This document shows positions 11,501-21,793 of a stretch of DNA of 64,000 nucleotides, piece by piece. Both the position numbers and the translations under genes were made by a program. Below the pieces are notes generated by a model that was not told the origin of the DNA, ran no database searches, and saw only the letters and a list, made by a program, of their open reading frames with translations. Source of the stretch: Pachyseris speciosa (Eukaryota > Cnidaria > Anthozoa > Scleractinia > Pachyseridae); assembly GCA_016490735.1 (NCBI GenBank), contig JAEMWC010000372.1:40001-104000 (forward strand), written 5' to 3'. Position 1 is the first letter of the stretch. Each line of letters opens with the position of its first letter.

Positions 11501-14500
11501 TTTTAAAGTAGTCAATAAATACGATGTGTTTGTGTTTCGAAAAAGACGCTCTGAGACGGAGGACACCTTTGATAAGGACTCTTCTCATCAAGTTTGTGTA
11601 CATCATCAGGTACAATTCTTGTAACAATCAGTTGTGTCTGAGCTTGGCAAAAAACATTTAAGGACATCGAAGAACATGTCTGGGCTGTTGTTTGGCAGAA
11701 GCGCTTAAGTGTACCCAAATTTCCTAAGCAAATGTTGCCAACCAAAAAGTGTTTTACTGAAATACTGGTTTACCACGTAGCATGACTCAATAAAGTAGCA
11801 TGTTTCAATAAAATAGCATGTCTCAATAAAGTTATCATGGCAAAAAACTAAGTCAATCAAAAAAATAAATAAATGAACGAACCAACCAAACAACCAACCA
11901 ATCAAAACACTTATTTCCGGCAGAGCCCAGGTTTACATTTAGAATACCATCTTAAAAACGTCCATGCGCGCGTTTTTCAGTACTGCTTTTCATACCGTCA
12001 AGTGATCTTTCCCTTCGTGTCCCTTCATGACGTCTCCTTTTTCAACTGATCAGGCAGAATACAATAATTGTGGGTCGGGGTCCTGCCAATATCAAATTCC
12101 AGAAACTGTTTACCTGTATATCCTATGTTCACTGCTATTCTAATCCTTATTCGTTTGGCATCCTCGTAGCCAATTTGGTATTGTGGGACCGTATGATATA
12201 CACACACAATCACAGGTGTCGCATGATTATATGATGACTATAATGCGGTCTCGTTAAATAGACGCGTTCCCCCGAAAAGGGGAGTACTTATATCCTGGAT
12301 ATGTTGCCCGGTGCCTCCACGTGCGGTCACGCCATTTCGGATGGGAGTGGCCTGCACCAGGCGTTCATATTGTGGAGAACACTCTCCCCAGCCTCTCCTC
12401 GTTTTTTCTCGCTCGCTCGCAACATCTTTCATTCTCGCGATGACCTGAACACATGGGACAGGCTAAGATGGAAGTTGTCAAGTTTCATTTTTATGATGAC
12501 AAACCCGCCTCCCATTCCACTTTTAATTGAACATCGACGCCATTAGGTGTACAAGACAAACAAAATTGTTATAAACTAACAGCAATGTCTTATTACATAA
12601 TTAAAGTGCCATTATTTTCTCTTCTTGTTGTCGCATTGTGAACTCCGTCAATGATAATTTTGTATTGACTGCTTGTTTGATTGACATGTTGTGTTGTTGT
12701 TGTTTTAACAGGAATGCAGCTTAAAAGTGTTTCCCAGCATACCGTGTGGTCTTGAGAAACTATCCGAGACAACATGGTGGAGCTTTGTTCAGAAACAAAG
12801 TGAACTCCCTGTCTGTAAGGCTGGCCAAGAATCAGGTGAGTTGTTCTTGGAAATAGAGTGAACAAGAACGAAAATGAAGCGTTACCTTTGGTTTTAGGGG
12901 CTTTCATCGTGCCCTATATCCTGACTGAGCCGCTGCCCGGTTAGCTCGTTTAACTAAGAGCTCGATATTGTTGAGCTGAAGGTCGCGGGTTTAAACCCCA
13001 GTCCGGACTACAAACCAGGGTCTTAAAATAATTGATGGGATCGTGTTGGCTGTGTGCTCCGCATCTGTCTCAGTTCAGATGATGTCGTCTTAGGGCAACG
13101 CTGTTAAGCCGTTGGCCTTGTCTCCTTTACCTCCACACGAAAAATTCGAAGGGGACGTTCGTAGTTTCGTCTGACTTTGAAGGAGCATACCAAGGTCAAA
13201 AGATCTGGAATTCCCTCCCTGTTACAATCACTTCTCTATCAAGTTTTCCTAACTTTAAGAAGAAACTGCTACAGTTTTTAGTAAAATAATTGCTGAATTG
13301 GCTAGGCCGCACACTTGAGCACTATCTATTTTTATATTGTCAGTATGCACAAGGTGGCCTCAACTAAAAGCCTGGTGGTTTCTAGAGGTCACCTTGCCAC
13401 ATATTGTACTTCGTATAAATTGCTAATGTATTAGGAAAAAAAGGCAAATGATGATGATGATGAGCATTGTCGGGGAGACTGTGCTGTTGGTGGTGAAAAA
13501 AACTACACTAGGTATATTTAGTCAGTACCTTGTCGATTTGTCATAAAGAAAGTGCTCTAGACTACAAACTTAAGTGCTGATATCAAAAGAATTTTAGCAT
13601 GTAGAGCACACCATTGGATATTTCTTCAATGTAAAGCTTCAGGGCAGATATTTTGAGTGTCGGTGCAGTTCTATACTTGCCATCCTTACCTACAAACGGC
13701 AGTGTAAATAGTTTCGTTGCGGTAGCAAGACTTTGTAACAGAGCTAGAATATTATGTGTGGGCGTCCATTGATATGAGGACAACTTTCAGCTCTTGGAAA
13801 TGTTTCTACTGACAATAGCGTACTTGTAAAATAGTGTGACACTTCTTTGGTCTCGGGTTTTCAGGGTACAAGTGGATATATTCTGTTTGAATAACAGTGG
13901 ACCTTTTTGAAAAACAGTTAGGGTTTTGTGTCATATCAGCAAAAACAGTAGTACAGTATTCACCGAATTAGCCCCATATTTGAAGTGGATTTTTATCAAT
14001 GCGAACTAGTGAGATTCCAACGCCTAAAGACAGCGACTTCATGCTACGTTTAAAGGTATTGCTCCTAAAACTCTCACTTTAAAAATAGACCAATTCGGTG
14101 CATACTATACTACTAACAACGTTGAAGTGAAGAGAAAGGTCCAATTTTACGCCGCATTTGGAATGCTTCTACTGCAATGCAAGGTTTAAACGCCAATCCA
14201 ATGTGCACTCAGAGTTGTTTTGCGGAAATTGAACTTACATTCGACACACGATTTATAAATCGGGCCTGATTTATGTTGGCAGGTCGTTGGGTGCTGCCCT
14301 GTGCAAGCTGTGATGATGCCAACAGCTGTTACTGGAGGGAGGCTGTCTGGACGCCTTATGCGTGTCGTTACAGCGTGTTATCAAGAGATGACGCAAAACA
14401 ATGTCTGGCTAACAAGAAGGTTAGAGTATTTAAGTTATCCATGATCACAACTTTGCAAGTGTATTCCCACTTCAAAAAAGATACCGATAGAAATGTCCAG

Positions 14501-17500
14501 CATGTCGGCAAGTCGACTTTTACCTCCACTTCACACCTTTTCATGCTGGAGTGTCCTAAGGGCGCTTTCCATTTGCCAGACGGTTTCCCGCTAGACAGGC
14601 AAGTTTGTAAATGAAGCTAACTGGGATGACTGGTTGTATACCAGTAATTCGAATTTCTTTCAAATGGCACATACAGTCTTCAGAATGTACAGATTAGTTG
14701 GCAAGTCTGCTGTGCCGGCCCTTCAATAAACTGACCATCCTGGAGTTCCGTTTTGACAAATAGAAAGCGCACTTGGTTTTATGGTAAAACAAGTTAGCAG
14801 CGTGGTGCTGCGCAACACTTGCTGGTTTTGATGAGGTCCTCTGTTCTTCATTTGACCTTGCAAATGTCTTTGTTTAATTCAGATTCTTTTTGTTGGGGAT
14901 TCCACGAACCGCGGTATCATGTACTACCTCATGGAGAAGGTACAGAATTTATTCCTCAGACCAAACGCTTGTTTTCACTGATGCACAAGTTCTGAGTTCA
15001 ATGCTGTCCCAGCATTTCGGGTCCCTTTTTTCAGCGATCGAGTGATCGCTTGTGATCACATGAAATCCTGTGACCCATTGTCCCCCAAGATTACCCTCGT
15101 TATTTTCTATATATTTCTTGTACCAGTAGTTAAGAGTATTTGTTTCCACATTAGGTTATTTTATCTGTGGTGACTATTCCCTTTGTTCTCATAAGCTGTG
15201 AGGCTGATCAGCATTGTGGGATTATAAGGAGAACTAGGATGATGATCTTTATGAGGGCTTCAAAAATCACATTAATAATTCATGAAGGAAATAAAAACAA
15301 GTTACCGTTTAATGAGTGTTTTTACATCTGATATGGACACAGCTAAATTTGACGTCCGATTTTCTGGGCCAAAATAACCCAGAATCTAAATATAAATTCG
15401 TAATTCCTGCTTTGTCAAGTCCTAAAACACTCGACTTCGCCTCGTGCTTTAAACTTGATGAAACACTCGTCATTCCTTTAAGAGTAGAAGACGCAAGCTG
15501 CTTTAGAAGGGTTGCATCGTTGGCCTTTAACAATTACTTTTGAGTTACTCATTTCGTTCTGCTTTCATCGTCGGAAGATCCAGCAGCTGTTATCACGATC
15601 TGTTACGTTCAGTTTCTTAGACTTCTTCGGTCTTTATTGCAGCTCAACGGTTCTCTAAGAAAATGGGAAAAGACACACACCATGAAAATCTACAGTGATG
15701 AGTTAAATGGCGGTCGTACTTCTGTCAGCTTCGCGTATTACCCTCAGTTCTGGTTACCTGATAACATGAGACCCGTATTCGTCAAAGCTCTTTATCAGCT
15801 GATTGCAAGGTAACTCCACGTAACTGACTACAGAACTATTTGTAACTTTCGTCTTGTCTTGCGGAGACCTTGGGTTACTATGAGGTGAATGCTAGAGAGG
15901 CTAATTCGAAGTTAACCTCGAAGGGATAGTGGTTGAATTCGTAAGAACTCCAGAAAATGAAATTCAAAGTGGTATGCTGTGGGTCAGTTTCAGCTTAGAC
16001 CCTACATATTTGTGCCTTCTATAATATCCTATTTTACTAGCTCTCAAAGAGATAACCTACAAAGGCCTGTACGTCCCCAGGTTGAGTACTGTGTTCTCCA
16101 TCCACAACCGTAGGTTGAAAATAAGGGTTCCTGTACAAGATCGAAATAGTACAGCGTAGAGCTGCAAGATGGACATTACGCAAATTCCGCAACACAAGCA
16201 GCGTCACCGATGCGCTACCTGAATTGGGCTTCACAATCACTTTACATCAGTTCTCCTTGTTATTCAACATCACGTGGGGTCTCTTCTCTATCACTCTGAG
16301 ATGCAAAAGGTCTCCTGCGGTCAATTCCGCACACGACAAGACGTGTACCCCCAAGACGTGATTCCTCTTCACTCTTCTGCAGCCTCTGGACGTCTCTCCT
16401 TTTTTCCCAAGAATGGTAAACAGTGGCACGATCTCCCTTCACCGAGCACTGCACCGTGGAATCCTTTTAAGTTCCAGATATGCTAATTAATTTTCTATAT
16501 TTGTTTTCTGTTGTGTTATTTTTCAGGTTTCTTCCTCTGGAAAACAACAGTAACACCATTCTTGTCGTGGGTGGGGTACAGTGGATGGATGCCAGTCACA
16601 TCACAGCAACCAGCAAGGCACTGACAAGGTAAAACATCATTTTGTGATTTATCAAAGTTTCGTAGCAGTACGAAATAATATAAACTCTTTAGAAACCACA
16701 CCATGCTTTTAGAATCATGAAAATGAGAGTGGTCATTGCAGTTATGAGCACTACCTAGTATATAGGGTCTAGTGAAAATAAACCAAAAGAAAATTGGGCT
16801 TGTAAGGGAGTTGAACCCGGCTCATGACCTCTGCCAAACCGGTGCAGTGTTCTACCAACTGAGCTAACAAGCCATCTGGGAGCTGGTCATTTTGTTGGTT
16901 CGTAATAAACCCGTTTGTGATGAATAAATGACTGTGAATATATGAAATCAAATATATATGAAATATATGATGTTCATATATTCACAGTCACTTTAAAATC
17001 ATTTTGCAAAACATTGATTGATTGATTGATTGATTGATTGACTTTATTAACGAGTCGGAAAATCTAGCAGAGGGGATTCCGGATTCCATCCATCGTCAGT
17101 TGCTTTATCACACTATATATAATATTCCTGCTTCACTCATTCAGCAACTGATGATGGATAATGTTTCATCCGAAACATGTTTTGTAAAAGTATTGTGTGG
17201 TTTGTAAAGAGTTTATGTATTTGATTTATCTGGTCATCTGGGACGCAGTACAAATATAGTCTCGATGCGACTGAACGAGTAGACTTATTCTTACCCAAAC
17301 GGAACGGGACTAAGAAGAATGTTCACCTTGCCTGCTTCATGTTGCATTGTTTCACTGTTTGCTTTTACTTGCAGTCTCGGTCTGAACGGCATTAAAGTGA
17401 TTGTCAAGAGTCTGGGATCTGGATTTCACCTGCCTGTACCAGGATTGCCTCGCTACGACTTGGTAAGTTCTAGTGTGTCTACCAACTCGCTCCAACCCCA

Positions 17501-19422
17501 TGAAAATTCGCCGTTTATGGTTCACTCGACTATATGATCAAAGTTTCTTCAACCAGACAGGAAGTCAGGTCACATGCAGCCAAATCTCCCGTCAGCGGAC
17601 GTTCTAGAATACCGAGCATAGGTGTCCGCTCACGTCTAGCCTGGGACCAGGCTCCGCAGTGGGGTGACTGTGCGAAAAGAAAGAAAGAGGCGAAATAAAA
17701 TCGCGAGCCGACCGGGGGACACGGGGAGGGGAAGGGGCGGCCCCAGTTCCCCGCTCGGCTTGCTTCGCTCGCCGATGTTTTTTCGTCTCTTTCCTTCTTT
17801 TTGCTCGTTACCCCACTGCGCAGTCTGGTCCCAGGCTAGTCTGTTTAACTGGAGTTTGAAAGACGTATGGCACCATAGGAGACATGGGGTGTCAATCATG
17901 CTTTCTGTTAGAACACGTATACGTTGCATGAACAAAAAAAGTGTAGTATATTAGTATGCTGACACCGTAAACATTTGAAAAACTGTACGTTATCGCCAAA
18001 TGGAGAAACAGTTCGCCAGAGTTGAAACATAAGTAGAGTGAAACTCCCCCTGGAGCTCAACTTTCAAGACGTTTGTCCTCTTAAGAAAGGTTATTGTAGT
18101 TCGTTGTGCTTCAAGGAAGTAGTCGCTTTCGTTTAAGAGAAGTGTCCGCTTACACGAGGTTATAAATGTGGAGTTTCAGTGGAGAAATCACCGGGACTGT
18201 GGTTTGGTGTCAGCTTATGGAAGGTGTCCTTTAGTTTTGAGGTTAGGTTTGACTGTGCATCCTATGTAATGTTAAAATGACGAATTGACAAGGACGAAGA
18301 CACTTTACAGGCCCTTTTCAGTGCAAGAGGAGCTTGATTCTAGTAAGTTCTTAGTGTTTGGTGGGGAAGACCATCGTAATCTAACAAGAACATCATTTTC
18401 AATGCTACTGTGTCTATTTCAGGCGGGACAGCGACGGACAGCTGAACGGAACCAACAGGTTATCAACGCAGCCAAGCGGCTTGGTTACCAAGTGGTGGAC
18501 ACTTTTGGCATGACTGTATCTAGGTACAAGGACTTCATGATGGGAAACTGTGGATGTCACTTCCATAAGGTGATGGCAGAATTTCGACAAGTAGTATAGA
18601 ATAATGCAATGTAACATGAGCTCAGCATTCGTTCACCTTTTTCGAAAGTGTTTGACTTAGAACAGGAAAACTCGTACACGATTAGGATTTCAACACACCC
18701 AGTGGAACTTCTGATTGCCGAAAAGAGCAGTGAGTCTCCCACCTGGACAATTTACACAAGGTTATTTTGTTAACTCTCTACCGAAATTTGGAGACTTGTA
18801 CAGGCCATACGTCTCTAAAAGAGTGATTCAGCGACTTTGCTTTGTATATCCCGAATGTAGGTTGGCAAAGATGAGCAAAGTTATGGTTAAATTGCCAGGG
18901 TGCAGCAGTCTCTGAAGACTTCAGTTGTGTCACGCATGCTTAACTTCAGTCATAAAAATGGCGCTGTGCTGGATTTCTGTTTACTTCCGATCATTTGTTA
19001 TGTGTTTGTAAACCTAGCAAAGTTGTTAACCCCTCAGATCTTTCGTGACCTGGAGAAGCTAGTTCCTCAGGCTTGCGAAATTAGCAGCCAACAATAGGTT
19101 CGAGCTATGAGATTCCGGTGTCTGTTTACCCACCCTATGGCTTGGCCACCGTCTTTCGTTCTTTTTTTTTCGGGTGCCGTCTCGCTTTTCTCTTCAATTT
19201 AACCGCCTTGAACTGCTGCATAATGCGGGATTGGCTAATAGGAGACTGTGATTTGCTTGACAGGTGGTAGACATGAAGTCTTTAATGAAGGAGGAGGATG
19301 AAGTACCGTCACCATTGCTGGACAACATGGACAAATATACGGATCAGCTGCCTAGATACCACGTGATTGGACCAATCAACAGTGTGTACTCTGAGGAGGT
19401 GATAAACAGAATCTGCAGCTGA
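5356..19422 (+). CDS. CPED1: CPED1 homologue, 3' half (12 exons, 525 codons)
   Basis: The exons, joined by GT-AG introns with compatible phases, are 5356-5513, 6208-6278, 7625-7808, 11426-11609, 12712-12835, 14283-14419, 14883-14939, 15643-15809, 16527-16628, 17375-17462, 18423-18569 and 19264-19422. They give 525 residues ending in a TGA. The order is a linker, a cadherin-like beta-sandwich (about 80-200), a Cys-rich segment with WVLPCASC (about 240-286), then a PC-esterase domain with VGDSTNRG (nucleophile Ser), a VVGGVQW block and a C-terminal GNCGCHFH block. Vertebrate CPED1 has this order and about 1000 residues, so roughly half is upstream of the window. Its substrate is unknown; PC-esterases are predicted acyl-esterases acting on modified glycans in the secretory pathway. 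Confidence 0.88.
6208..6278 (+). CDS. CPED1: CPED1 exon b (71-base small exon)
   Basis: 71 bases after a good acceptor (ttgttttctcctag), phase 2 in and phase 1 out, encoding EHKVGVSNPRLSGGLTKFLV plus FLK. It is the one piece found between exon a (phase 2 out) and exon c (needs phase 1) that repairs the frame. The donor gttact is weak, so the 3' edge is the least certain boundary of the gene. Confidence 0.6.
7625..7808 (+). CDS. CPED1: CPED1 exon c, cadherin-like domain, first half
   Basis: 184 bases between tcttgacccag and gtaagt, phase 1 in and 2 out. It encodes ADPVLMQLRTRPTVVLTPEF and NVLTYHTTVSFDTMVLQI, the alternating strands of the cadherin-like beta-sandwich that precedes the PC-esterase in CPED1. 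A downstream acceptor at 7636 would keep the same phase. Confidence 0.8.
7956..8278. mobile_element. MITE with about 100-bp TIRs (TAGCCTCCTTCGCAGACG family)
   Basis: Left arm 7956-8050 (TAGCCTCCTTCGCAGACGTC...) is repeated in reverse complement at 8172-8278. The unit lies in CPED1 intron c. The same terminal sequence occurs at 34903 and 35029, in the RAF gene. Confidence 0.8.
8293..8599. mobile_element. MITE with GC-rich TIRs (AAGCCGCGGCT)
   Basis: Abuts the previous MITE. The arm about 8293-8380 (AAGCCGCGGCTACACG, then a TGATTTTTTCAAATTTTGTCG tract) returns inverted at about 8505-8599. The locally high CpG content stands out against the AT-rich surroundings. The ORFs across it are palindrome artefacts. 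Confidence 0.75.
9360..9700. repeat. Direct repeat, copy 1
   Basis: The tract 9541-9655 (GTGAAGCTAGATATTTTAAA...GTGAAAAGGTTTGCCGAG...) recurs in the same orientation at 9818-9930. See the second copy for the comparison. Confidence 0.6.
9818..10018. repeat. Direct repeat, copy 2, with short tandem duplication
   Basis: Similar to 9541-9655 with scattered substitutions, including the shared block GTGAAAAGGTTTGCCGA. The 21-base tract TGTGACAGTTCTATATTTAGG occurs twice more, at about 9926 and 10000, showing a further local duplication. Lies in a CPED1 intron. Confidence 0.6.
10019..10365. mobile_element. MITE, TIR GGCTATGTCTACACTA, TTA target duplication
   Basis: Starts GGCTATGTCTACACTATACC and ends with its reverse complement CATAGTGTAGACATAGCC. 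Both sides are flanked by TTA (10016-10018 and 10366-10368), a plausible 3-bp target-site duplication. No coding capacity. Confidence 0.85.
11230..11370 (-). repeat. Fragment of a dispersed repeat shared with 27965 and 62560
   Basis: The tract CAATTGGTTTGGGTTTTGC... with TGGCCAATCA and AAACCAAAGCAAAAG resembles the reverse complement of the family seen at 27965-28235 and 62570-62845. Ends just 56 bases before a CPED1 exon. Confidence 0.5.
11426..11609 (+). CDS. CPED1: CPED1 exon d, cadherin-like domain, second half
   Basis: 184 bases after gcatttgtttcag, phase 2 in and 0 out, donor gtacaa. Encodes AANHSLGVGWNKFSLDLVD and KYDVFVFRKRR, closing the beta-sandwich (the W-N-x-F-S-L-D-L strand is typical), then an acidic stretch ending VCVHHQ. 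Confidence 0.85.
11610..12711 (+). other. CPED1 intron d
   Basis: An 1.1-kb intron. It contains a short triplicated CATG(T/A)(C/T)TCAATAAA motif at about 11780-11830 and an unrecognised GC-richer tract at 12230-12450. I see no exon or typical transposon end in it. Confidence 0.4.
12712..12835 (+). CDS. CPED1: CPED1 exon e, Cys-containing segment before the esterase
   Basis: 124 bases, acceptor gttgttttaacag, donor gtgagt, phase 0 in and 1 out. Encodes ECSLKVFPSIPCGL and a WWSFVQ tract. The paired Cys suggest an extracytoplasmic fold. Confidence 0.85.
12930..13140 (+). mobile_element. tRNA-derived SINE
   Basis: A tRNA-like head (12930-13009) has an A-box-like GGTTAGCTCGTTTAACTAAG and a B-box GGGTTTAAACCCC, followed by a non-tRNA body to about 13140. 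It abuts a LINE 3' end of the same orientation, as expected if the SINE borrowed that tail. Confidence 0.6.
13150..13465 (+). mobile_element. CR1-like LINE 3' end with (GAT)n tail
   Basis: Translates on the plus strand as GQKIWNSLPVTITSLSSFPN followed by FKKKLLQFLV and a stop. This matches the conserved end of CR1/L2-type ORF2 (LWNSLP ... FKKxLKxxL). The 3' UTR then runs to a short ATGATGATGATG microsatellite, a usual CR1/L2 tail. Confidence 0.65.
13951..14113. mobile_element. Short MITE-like inverted pair
   Basis: GTACAGTATTCACCGAATTAG (13951) and its imperfect reverse complement ending about 14113 (CCAATTCGGTGCATACTATAC) bracket about 120 bases. Ends are imperfect. The rest of this intron (13466-14282) holds nothing else I recognise. 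Confidence 0.5.
14283..14419 (+). CDS. CPED1: CPED1 exon f, WVLPCASC Cys-rich segment
   Basis: 137 bases, acceptor ttatgttggcag, donor gttaga, phase 1 in and 0 out. Encodes RWVLPCASCDDANSCYWRE, then WTPYACRYSVLSRDDA and QCLANKK. Six Cys and the W-x-P-x-x-C spacing match the segment directly before the PC-esterase block I in CPED1/NXPE/TBL relatives. Confidence 0.88.
14883..14939 (+). CDS. CPED1: CPED1 exon g, GDS nucleophile of the PC-esterase
   Basis: 57 bases, phase 0 both sides, acceptor gtttaattcag, donor gtacag. Encodes ILFVGDSTNRGIMYYLMEK. GDS is the catalytic Ser motif (block I) of the PC-esterase/SGNH fold, and the exon carries it alone. Confidence 0.92.
15643..15809 (+). CDS. CPED1: CPED1 exon h
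   Basis: 167 bases, phase 0 in and 2 out, acceptor gtctttattgcag. Encodes LNGSLRKWEKTHTMKIYSD, NGGRTSVSFAYYPQFWLPD and KALYQLIAR, the esterase core strand and helix that follow the GDS block. Confidence 0.88.
16045..16490 (+). mobile_element. CR1/jockey-like LINE ORF2 3' fragment
   Basis: Frame-shifted plus-strand translation gives VQRRAARWTLRKFRNTSSVT and DALPELGFTITLHQ, then LLFNITWGL. This is the region after the RT thumb in CR1-type LINEs (QRRAARW ... SSVT ... L..LGW..L). Frameshifts and stops make it a pseudogene. It ends about 30 bases before the next CPED1 exon. Confidence 0.75.
16527..16628 (+). CDS. CPED1: CPED1 exon i, VVGGVQW block
   Basis: 102 bases, phase 2 in and 2 out, acceptor gtgttatttttcag, donor gtaaaa. 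Encodes FLPLENNSNTILVVGGVQW and MDASHITATSKAL. The GGVQW motif is the block that forms part of the oxyanion region in the PC-esterase family. Confidence 0.88.
16798..16873 (-). mobile_element. tRNA-Thr-like sequence (SINE head or tRNA pseudogene)
   Basis: Minus strand, 76 bases. The acceptor stem GGCTTGT/ACAAGCC pairs fully, the D arm reads TTAGCTCAGTTGGTAGAACA and the B box is GGTTCAACTCC. The anticodon loop CCGGTTT would give GGU but lacks U33, and the anticodon and T stems have mismatches. A working tRNA is therefore unlikely. Confidence 0.6.
17013..17041. repeat. (ATTG)n microsatellite
   Basis: About seven copies of ATTG in a CPED1 intron. Confidence 0.9.
17375..17462 (+). CDS. CPED1: CPED1 exon j
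   Basis: 88 bases, phase 2 in and 0 out, acceptor gcttttacttgcag, donor gtaagt. Encodes SLGLNGIKVIVKSLGSGFHL and PVPGLPRYDL; the KSLGSGFHLP strand is characteristic of CPED1-type esterases. Confidence 0.88.
17636..17839. mobile_element. MITE, TIR CTAGCCTGGGACCAGGCT
   Basis: CTAGCCTGGGACCAGGCTCC at the left and its imperfect reverse complement CAGTCTGGTCCCAGGCTAG at the right bracket 204 bases with a GC-rich centre. Lies in a CPED1 intron. Confidence 0.8.
18033..18190. mobile_element. MITE-like pair, AGTGAAACTCC ends
   Basis: AGTGAAACTCCCCCTGGAG at the left and TGGAGTTTCAGTGGAG at the right form inverted ends around AT-rich sequence. Weak support. Confidence 0.35.
18423..18569 (+). CDS. CPED1: CPED1 exon k, CGCHFH block
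   Basis: 147 bases, phase 0 both sides, acceptor gtgtctatttcag, donor gtgatg. Encodes NAAKRLGYQVVDTFGMTVSR, then YKDFMMGNCGCHFHK. The VVDTF..T..RYK and CGCHFH motifs fit the C-terminal block, where I infer the catalytic His. Confidence 0.9.
18570..19263 (+). other. CPED1 last intron
   Basis: 694 bases with no recognisable transposon or exon. A 65-codon frame at 18900-19097 has no supporting motif. Confidence 0.4.
19264..19422 (+). CDS. CPED1: CPED1 last exon and stop
   Basis: 159 bases, phase 0 in, acceptor gatttgcttgacag. Encodes VVDMKSLMKEEDEVPSPLLD and ends YHVIGPINSVYSEE VINRICS before TGA at 19420-19422. The GP(I/V)N.VYSE ending is the CPED1 C-terminus as I recall it. Confidence 0.88.
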   Translation: MVDMKSLMKEEDEVPSPLLDNMDKYTDQLPRYHVIGPINSVYSEEVINRICS

Positions 19423-19472
19423 AGATACAGTCAACGCTGTATAAGTAACACACACTGCAGGGGCATAGTTAA

Positions 19473-19736
19473 TAGAGGGAAATGGTTAGGAAACCCGGCA
19501 AACATCAAAGGAGCAAACAAAGAGGCCAAGATTTATGTTGGAAAGTCCATGACCGTGCACATTTCTTTGTTTTGCACTGTGTACTATGCATGAATTACGT
19601 AATGGGAATGTTTCTATTGGGTAGTTGCATGAGCACGCGTAGCCACCTATTGTTATTGTGCACGGTCAACCCCCAAAATAACAAACAAAAACATATAACA
19701 AAGAACTTTGCAAGGTTTCATAACCATTTCCCTCTA
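19473..19736. mobile_element. MITE in the presumed CPED1 3' UTR
   Basis: TAGAGGGAAATGGTTAGGAAA at the left and TTTCATAACCATTTCCCTCTA at the right are inverted termini. It begins 50 bases after the stop codon, so it is probably transcribed. The following 19740-20620 has no feature I recognise. Confidence 0.75.
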
Positions 19737-20625
19737 TGAACTACGGAAGGGGTGAAGGCGTATGAACTGTGCTGTTTTTCACCAGTGATCGATGGTGGTA
19801 AGTCAGCTACACAAGAAACATGAGTGACACCTATTGAAAAGCATGTGGGGAAACCAAGTTTCTAACAGAGAGTTTATTATGATGCACTGGATATATCATG
19901 TGACTAGTAAATTGCGAACTTTCTCCTGCCCAGAGGCTCCTCCTCCCCTCTGCTTCGTTTGAAAGAGAACCGAGGCGTGTGCGCGTAGGCTTCTATGAAA
20001 GAGAGAGTTGCGAGCAGAAATTGCTTTGCACCGCAATTTGTTCACAGTTTGGGAAAGGGATTGCTCAGAAACGAAGAGCTTGTTCTGTAGTAAGGGAGGT
20101 GTTAACTGACTAGTGACTTCCAGTTTAAGGCTCTTTTCCACGGAGAAAAGGTAATACTGAATTATCGTATTATGTTCATGTTGACAACTGTAGTTTTTGA
20201 CAACAACAAACAACTTTCTTACGACTAATTAAAACGTAATCACAATTTGGATAAAGTATTTAGGATAAAGTTATGAAATGTAAGGTGCAAATTGTTCATG
20301 TGATGGTTTAAAAAGATACTAGCGCGCATGGATTATTAATCGAGAATTTGATCCACACGAGGTTAATGCTAAATAATGAATCGACTTCTCCACTAACATA
20401 TAGTACGGAAGCTTAATTGAAGTGTGCAAAGTAAAGCACGAAGGAGGTCACATAGGAGAACTGACTTAATTTACTCACGTATTTGAAGTCATTGTACTTT
20501 TAGTATAGCATATCTTCCGTTGAATTTATCGTATTTGCCAAGATAAGAGTATTTATTTCAAATAACTTTCATTTTATTTACAGATAAATATATTCTTTCA
20601 AAACCCAGATGGTTCTATATATATT

Positions 20626-20932
20626 TAGTATAAATCTACTAGCGTTCTATCACTAGTGTCGTTCTCTGATTGGCTACACTACTCGCTATCTATTCTGTGA
20701 TAGATAGTAATTAGCGATTGTCAACAAAATGGCGGCCGCTTCTTCGCGTTTTCGAACTGTCTGCGAGGAGGGTTTAGATAAATTACTTGTTTCGTTTTGA
20801 ACGACTAGTAGATTTATACTAAAGCAATTAGATTATTCACTCTCGATTTCTATGCGTTATAGCTGATTCGGCTGCGCCCTCATCAGCTATCACGCGATAG
20901 AAATCTCGAGCTCATAATCTTATTGTTAAAGA
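20626..20932. repeat. Dispersed element, copy 1 (paired with 56268-56557)
   Basis: Begins TTAGTATAAATCTACTAGCG and ends CAGCTATCACGCGATAGAAA...ATAATCTTATTG. It includes TTGTCAACAAAATGGC and TCTGATTGGCTAC. A diverged copy in the same orientation lies at 56268-56557. Confidence 0.75.
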
Positions 20933-21481
20933 TTAGGTGCATGTTTGTTGAAAGATGGGTTAATAATAAGTGAATTTTGAAGACAGCTAATAGTGATCCG
21001 ACATCTGAAGTCGGCAATCTAAATTGGTTCAACTATGCGTTTATTACATCAGAACGTTTCTTGTCTGGTTTTATCAGTTATTATGCCTGATGCGCGGCCA
21101 CCAAAAAGTGCGAGTTCGTACCAGAAGCACAGAAATGGAGGTCTCCATTTCTTGCACGGAGTTCTGGCTCTTAAAACTTGTTTGTATCCTATATTTCTAG
21201 CGTTTTTTTTTGCTGCGAAGCAGTAGCCATTACAATTGGACGTACAAAAAGAGGTGCTAGATTGTAATTCTGAACTTTTATTAATTATAACGAATTATGT
21301 GGAAGTGGAACGGAATTGAAACTGAAATATAATGTCCATATTACAGTTAACAGTCTGAGTCTGAGATTCGTTTTGTGATCCAGTGATTTCTTACCTACTT
21401 GCCAGGTACAAACAAGATCGTTATTATACATATTATGAACTATTCAGTGAGGGACAGGCATGCTGGGAAAGGGAAACTCCA

Positions 21482-21556
21482 ATACCACCCAACCGGAATC
21501 AAACCTATAACCTTCCGATTTCTGGTGCGTTGCTCTACCGACCATTAAGCAACAGG
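21482..21556 (-). mobile_element. tRNA-like SINE head
   Basis: On the minus strand it has AATGGTCGGTAGAGCAACGC (A-box/D-arm-like) and AGGTTTGATTCCGG (B box). The arms are degenerate. The neighbouring MITE starts at its 5' end. Confidence 0.5.
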
Positions 21557-21793
21557 GCCCGGTTGTTCGAAAGCCGATTAACTTAATCCAGGATTAGCGT
21601 AAACTTTGGTTGCAGTTTTTGTCTTTTGGATGAAAGTTTCTTTTGCTGATTTTTGCTTTTCAGGATTGACGTCCTATAATCTAAAATTGTGTAGGATATC
21701 AGCGTTTAACAATGTTTGTGGATAGAGAAATAAACTGCTTGGTTAATTTTTAATCTTGGATTAGGGTTAATCGGCTTTCGAACAACCCGGCCC
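21555..21793. mobile_element. MITE, TIR GGGCCCGGTTGTTCGAAAGC
   Basis: Left end GGGCCCGGTTGTTCGAAAGC, right end GCTTTCGAACAACCCGGCCC, with GATTAA.C..AATCC continuing the palindrome. About 240 bases, no coding capacity. Confidence 0.85.

Noticed and set aside
16798..16873. Functional tRNA-Thr gene
   Set aside because: Lacks U33 and has mismatches in the anticodon and T stems.
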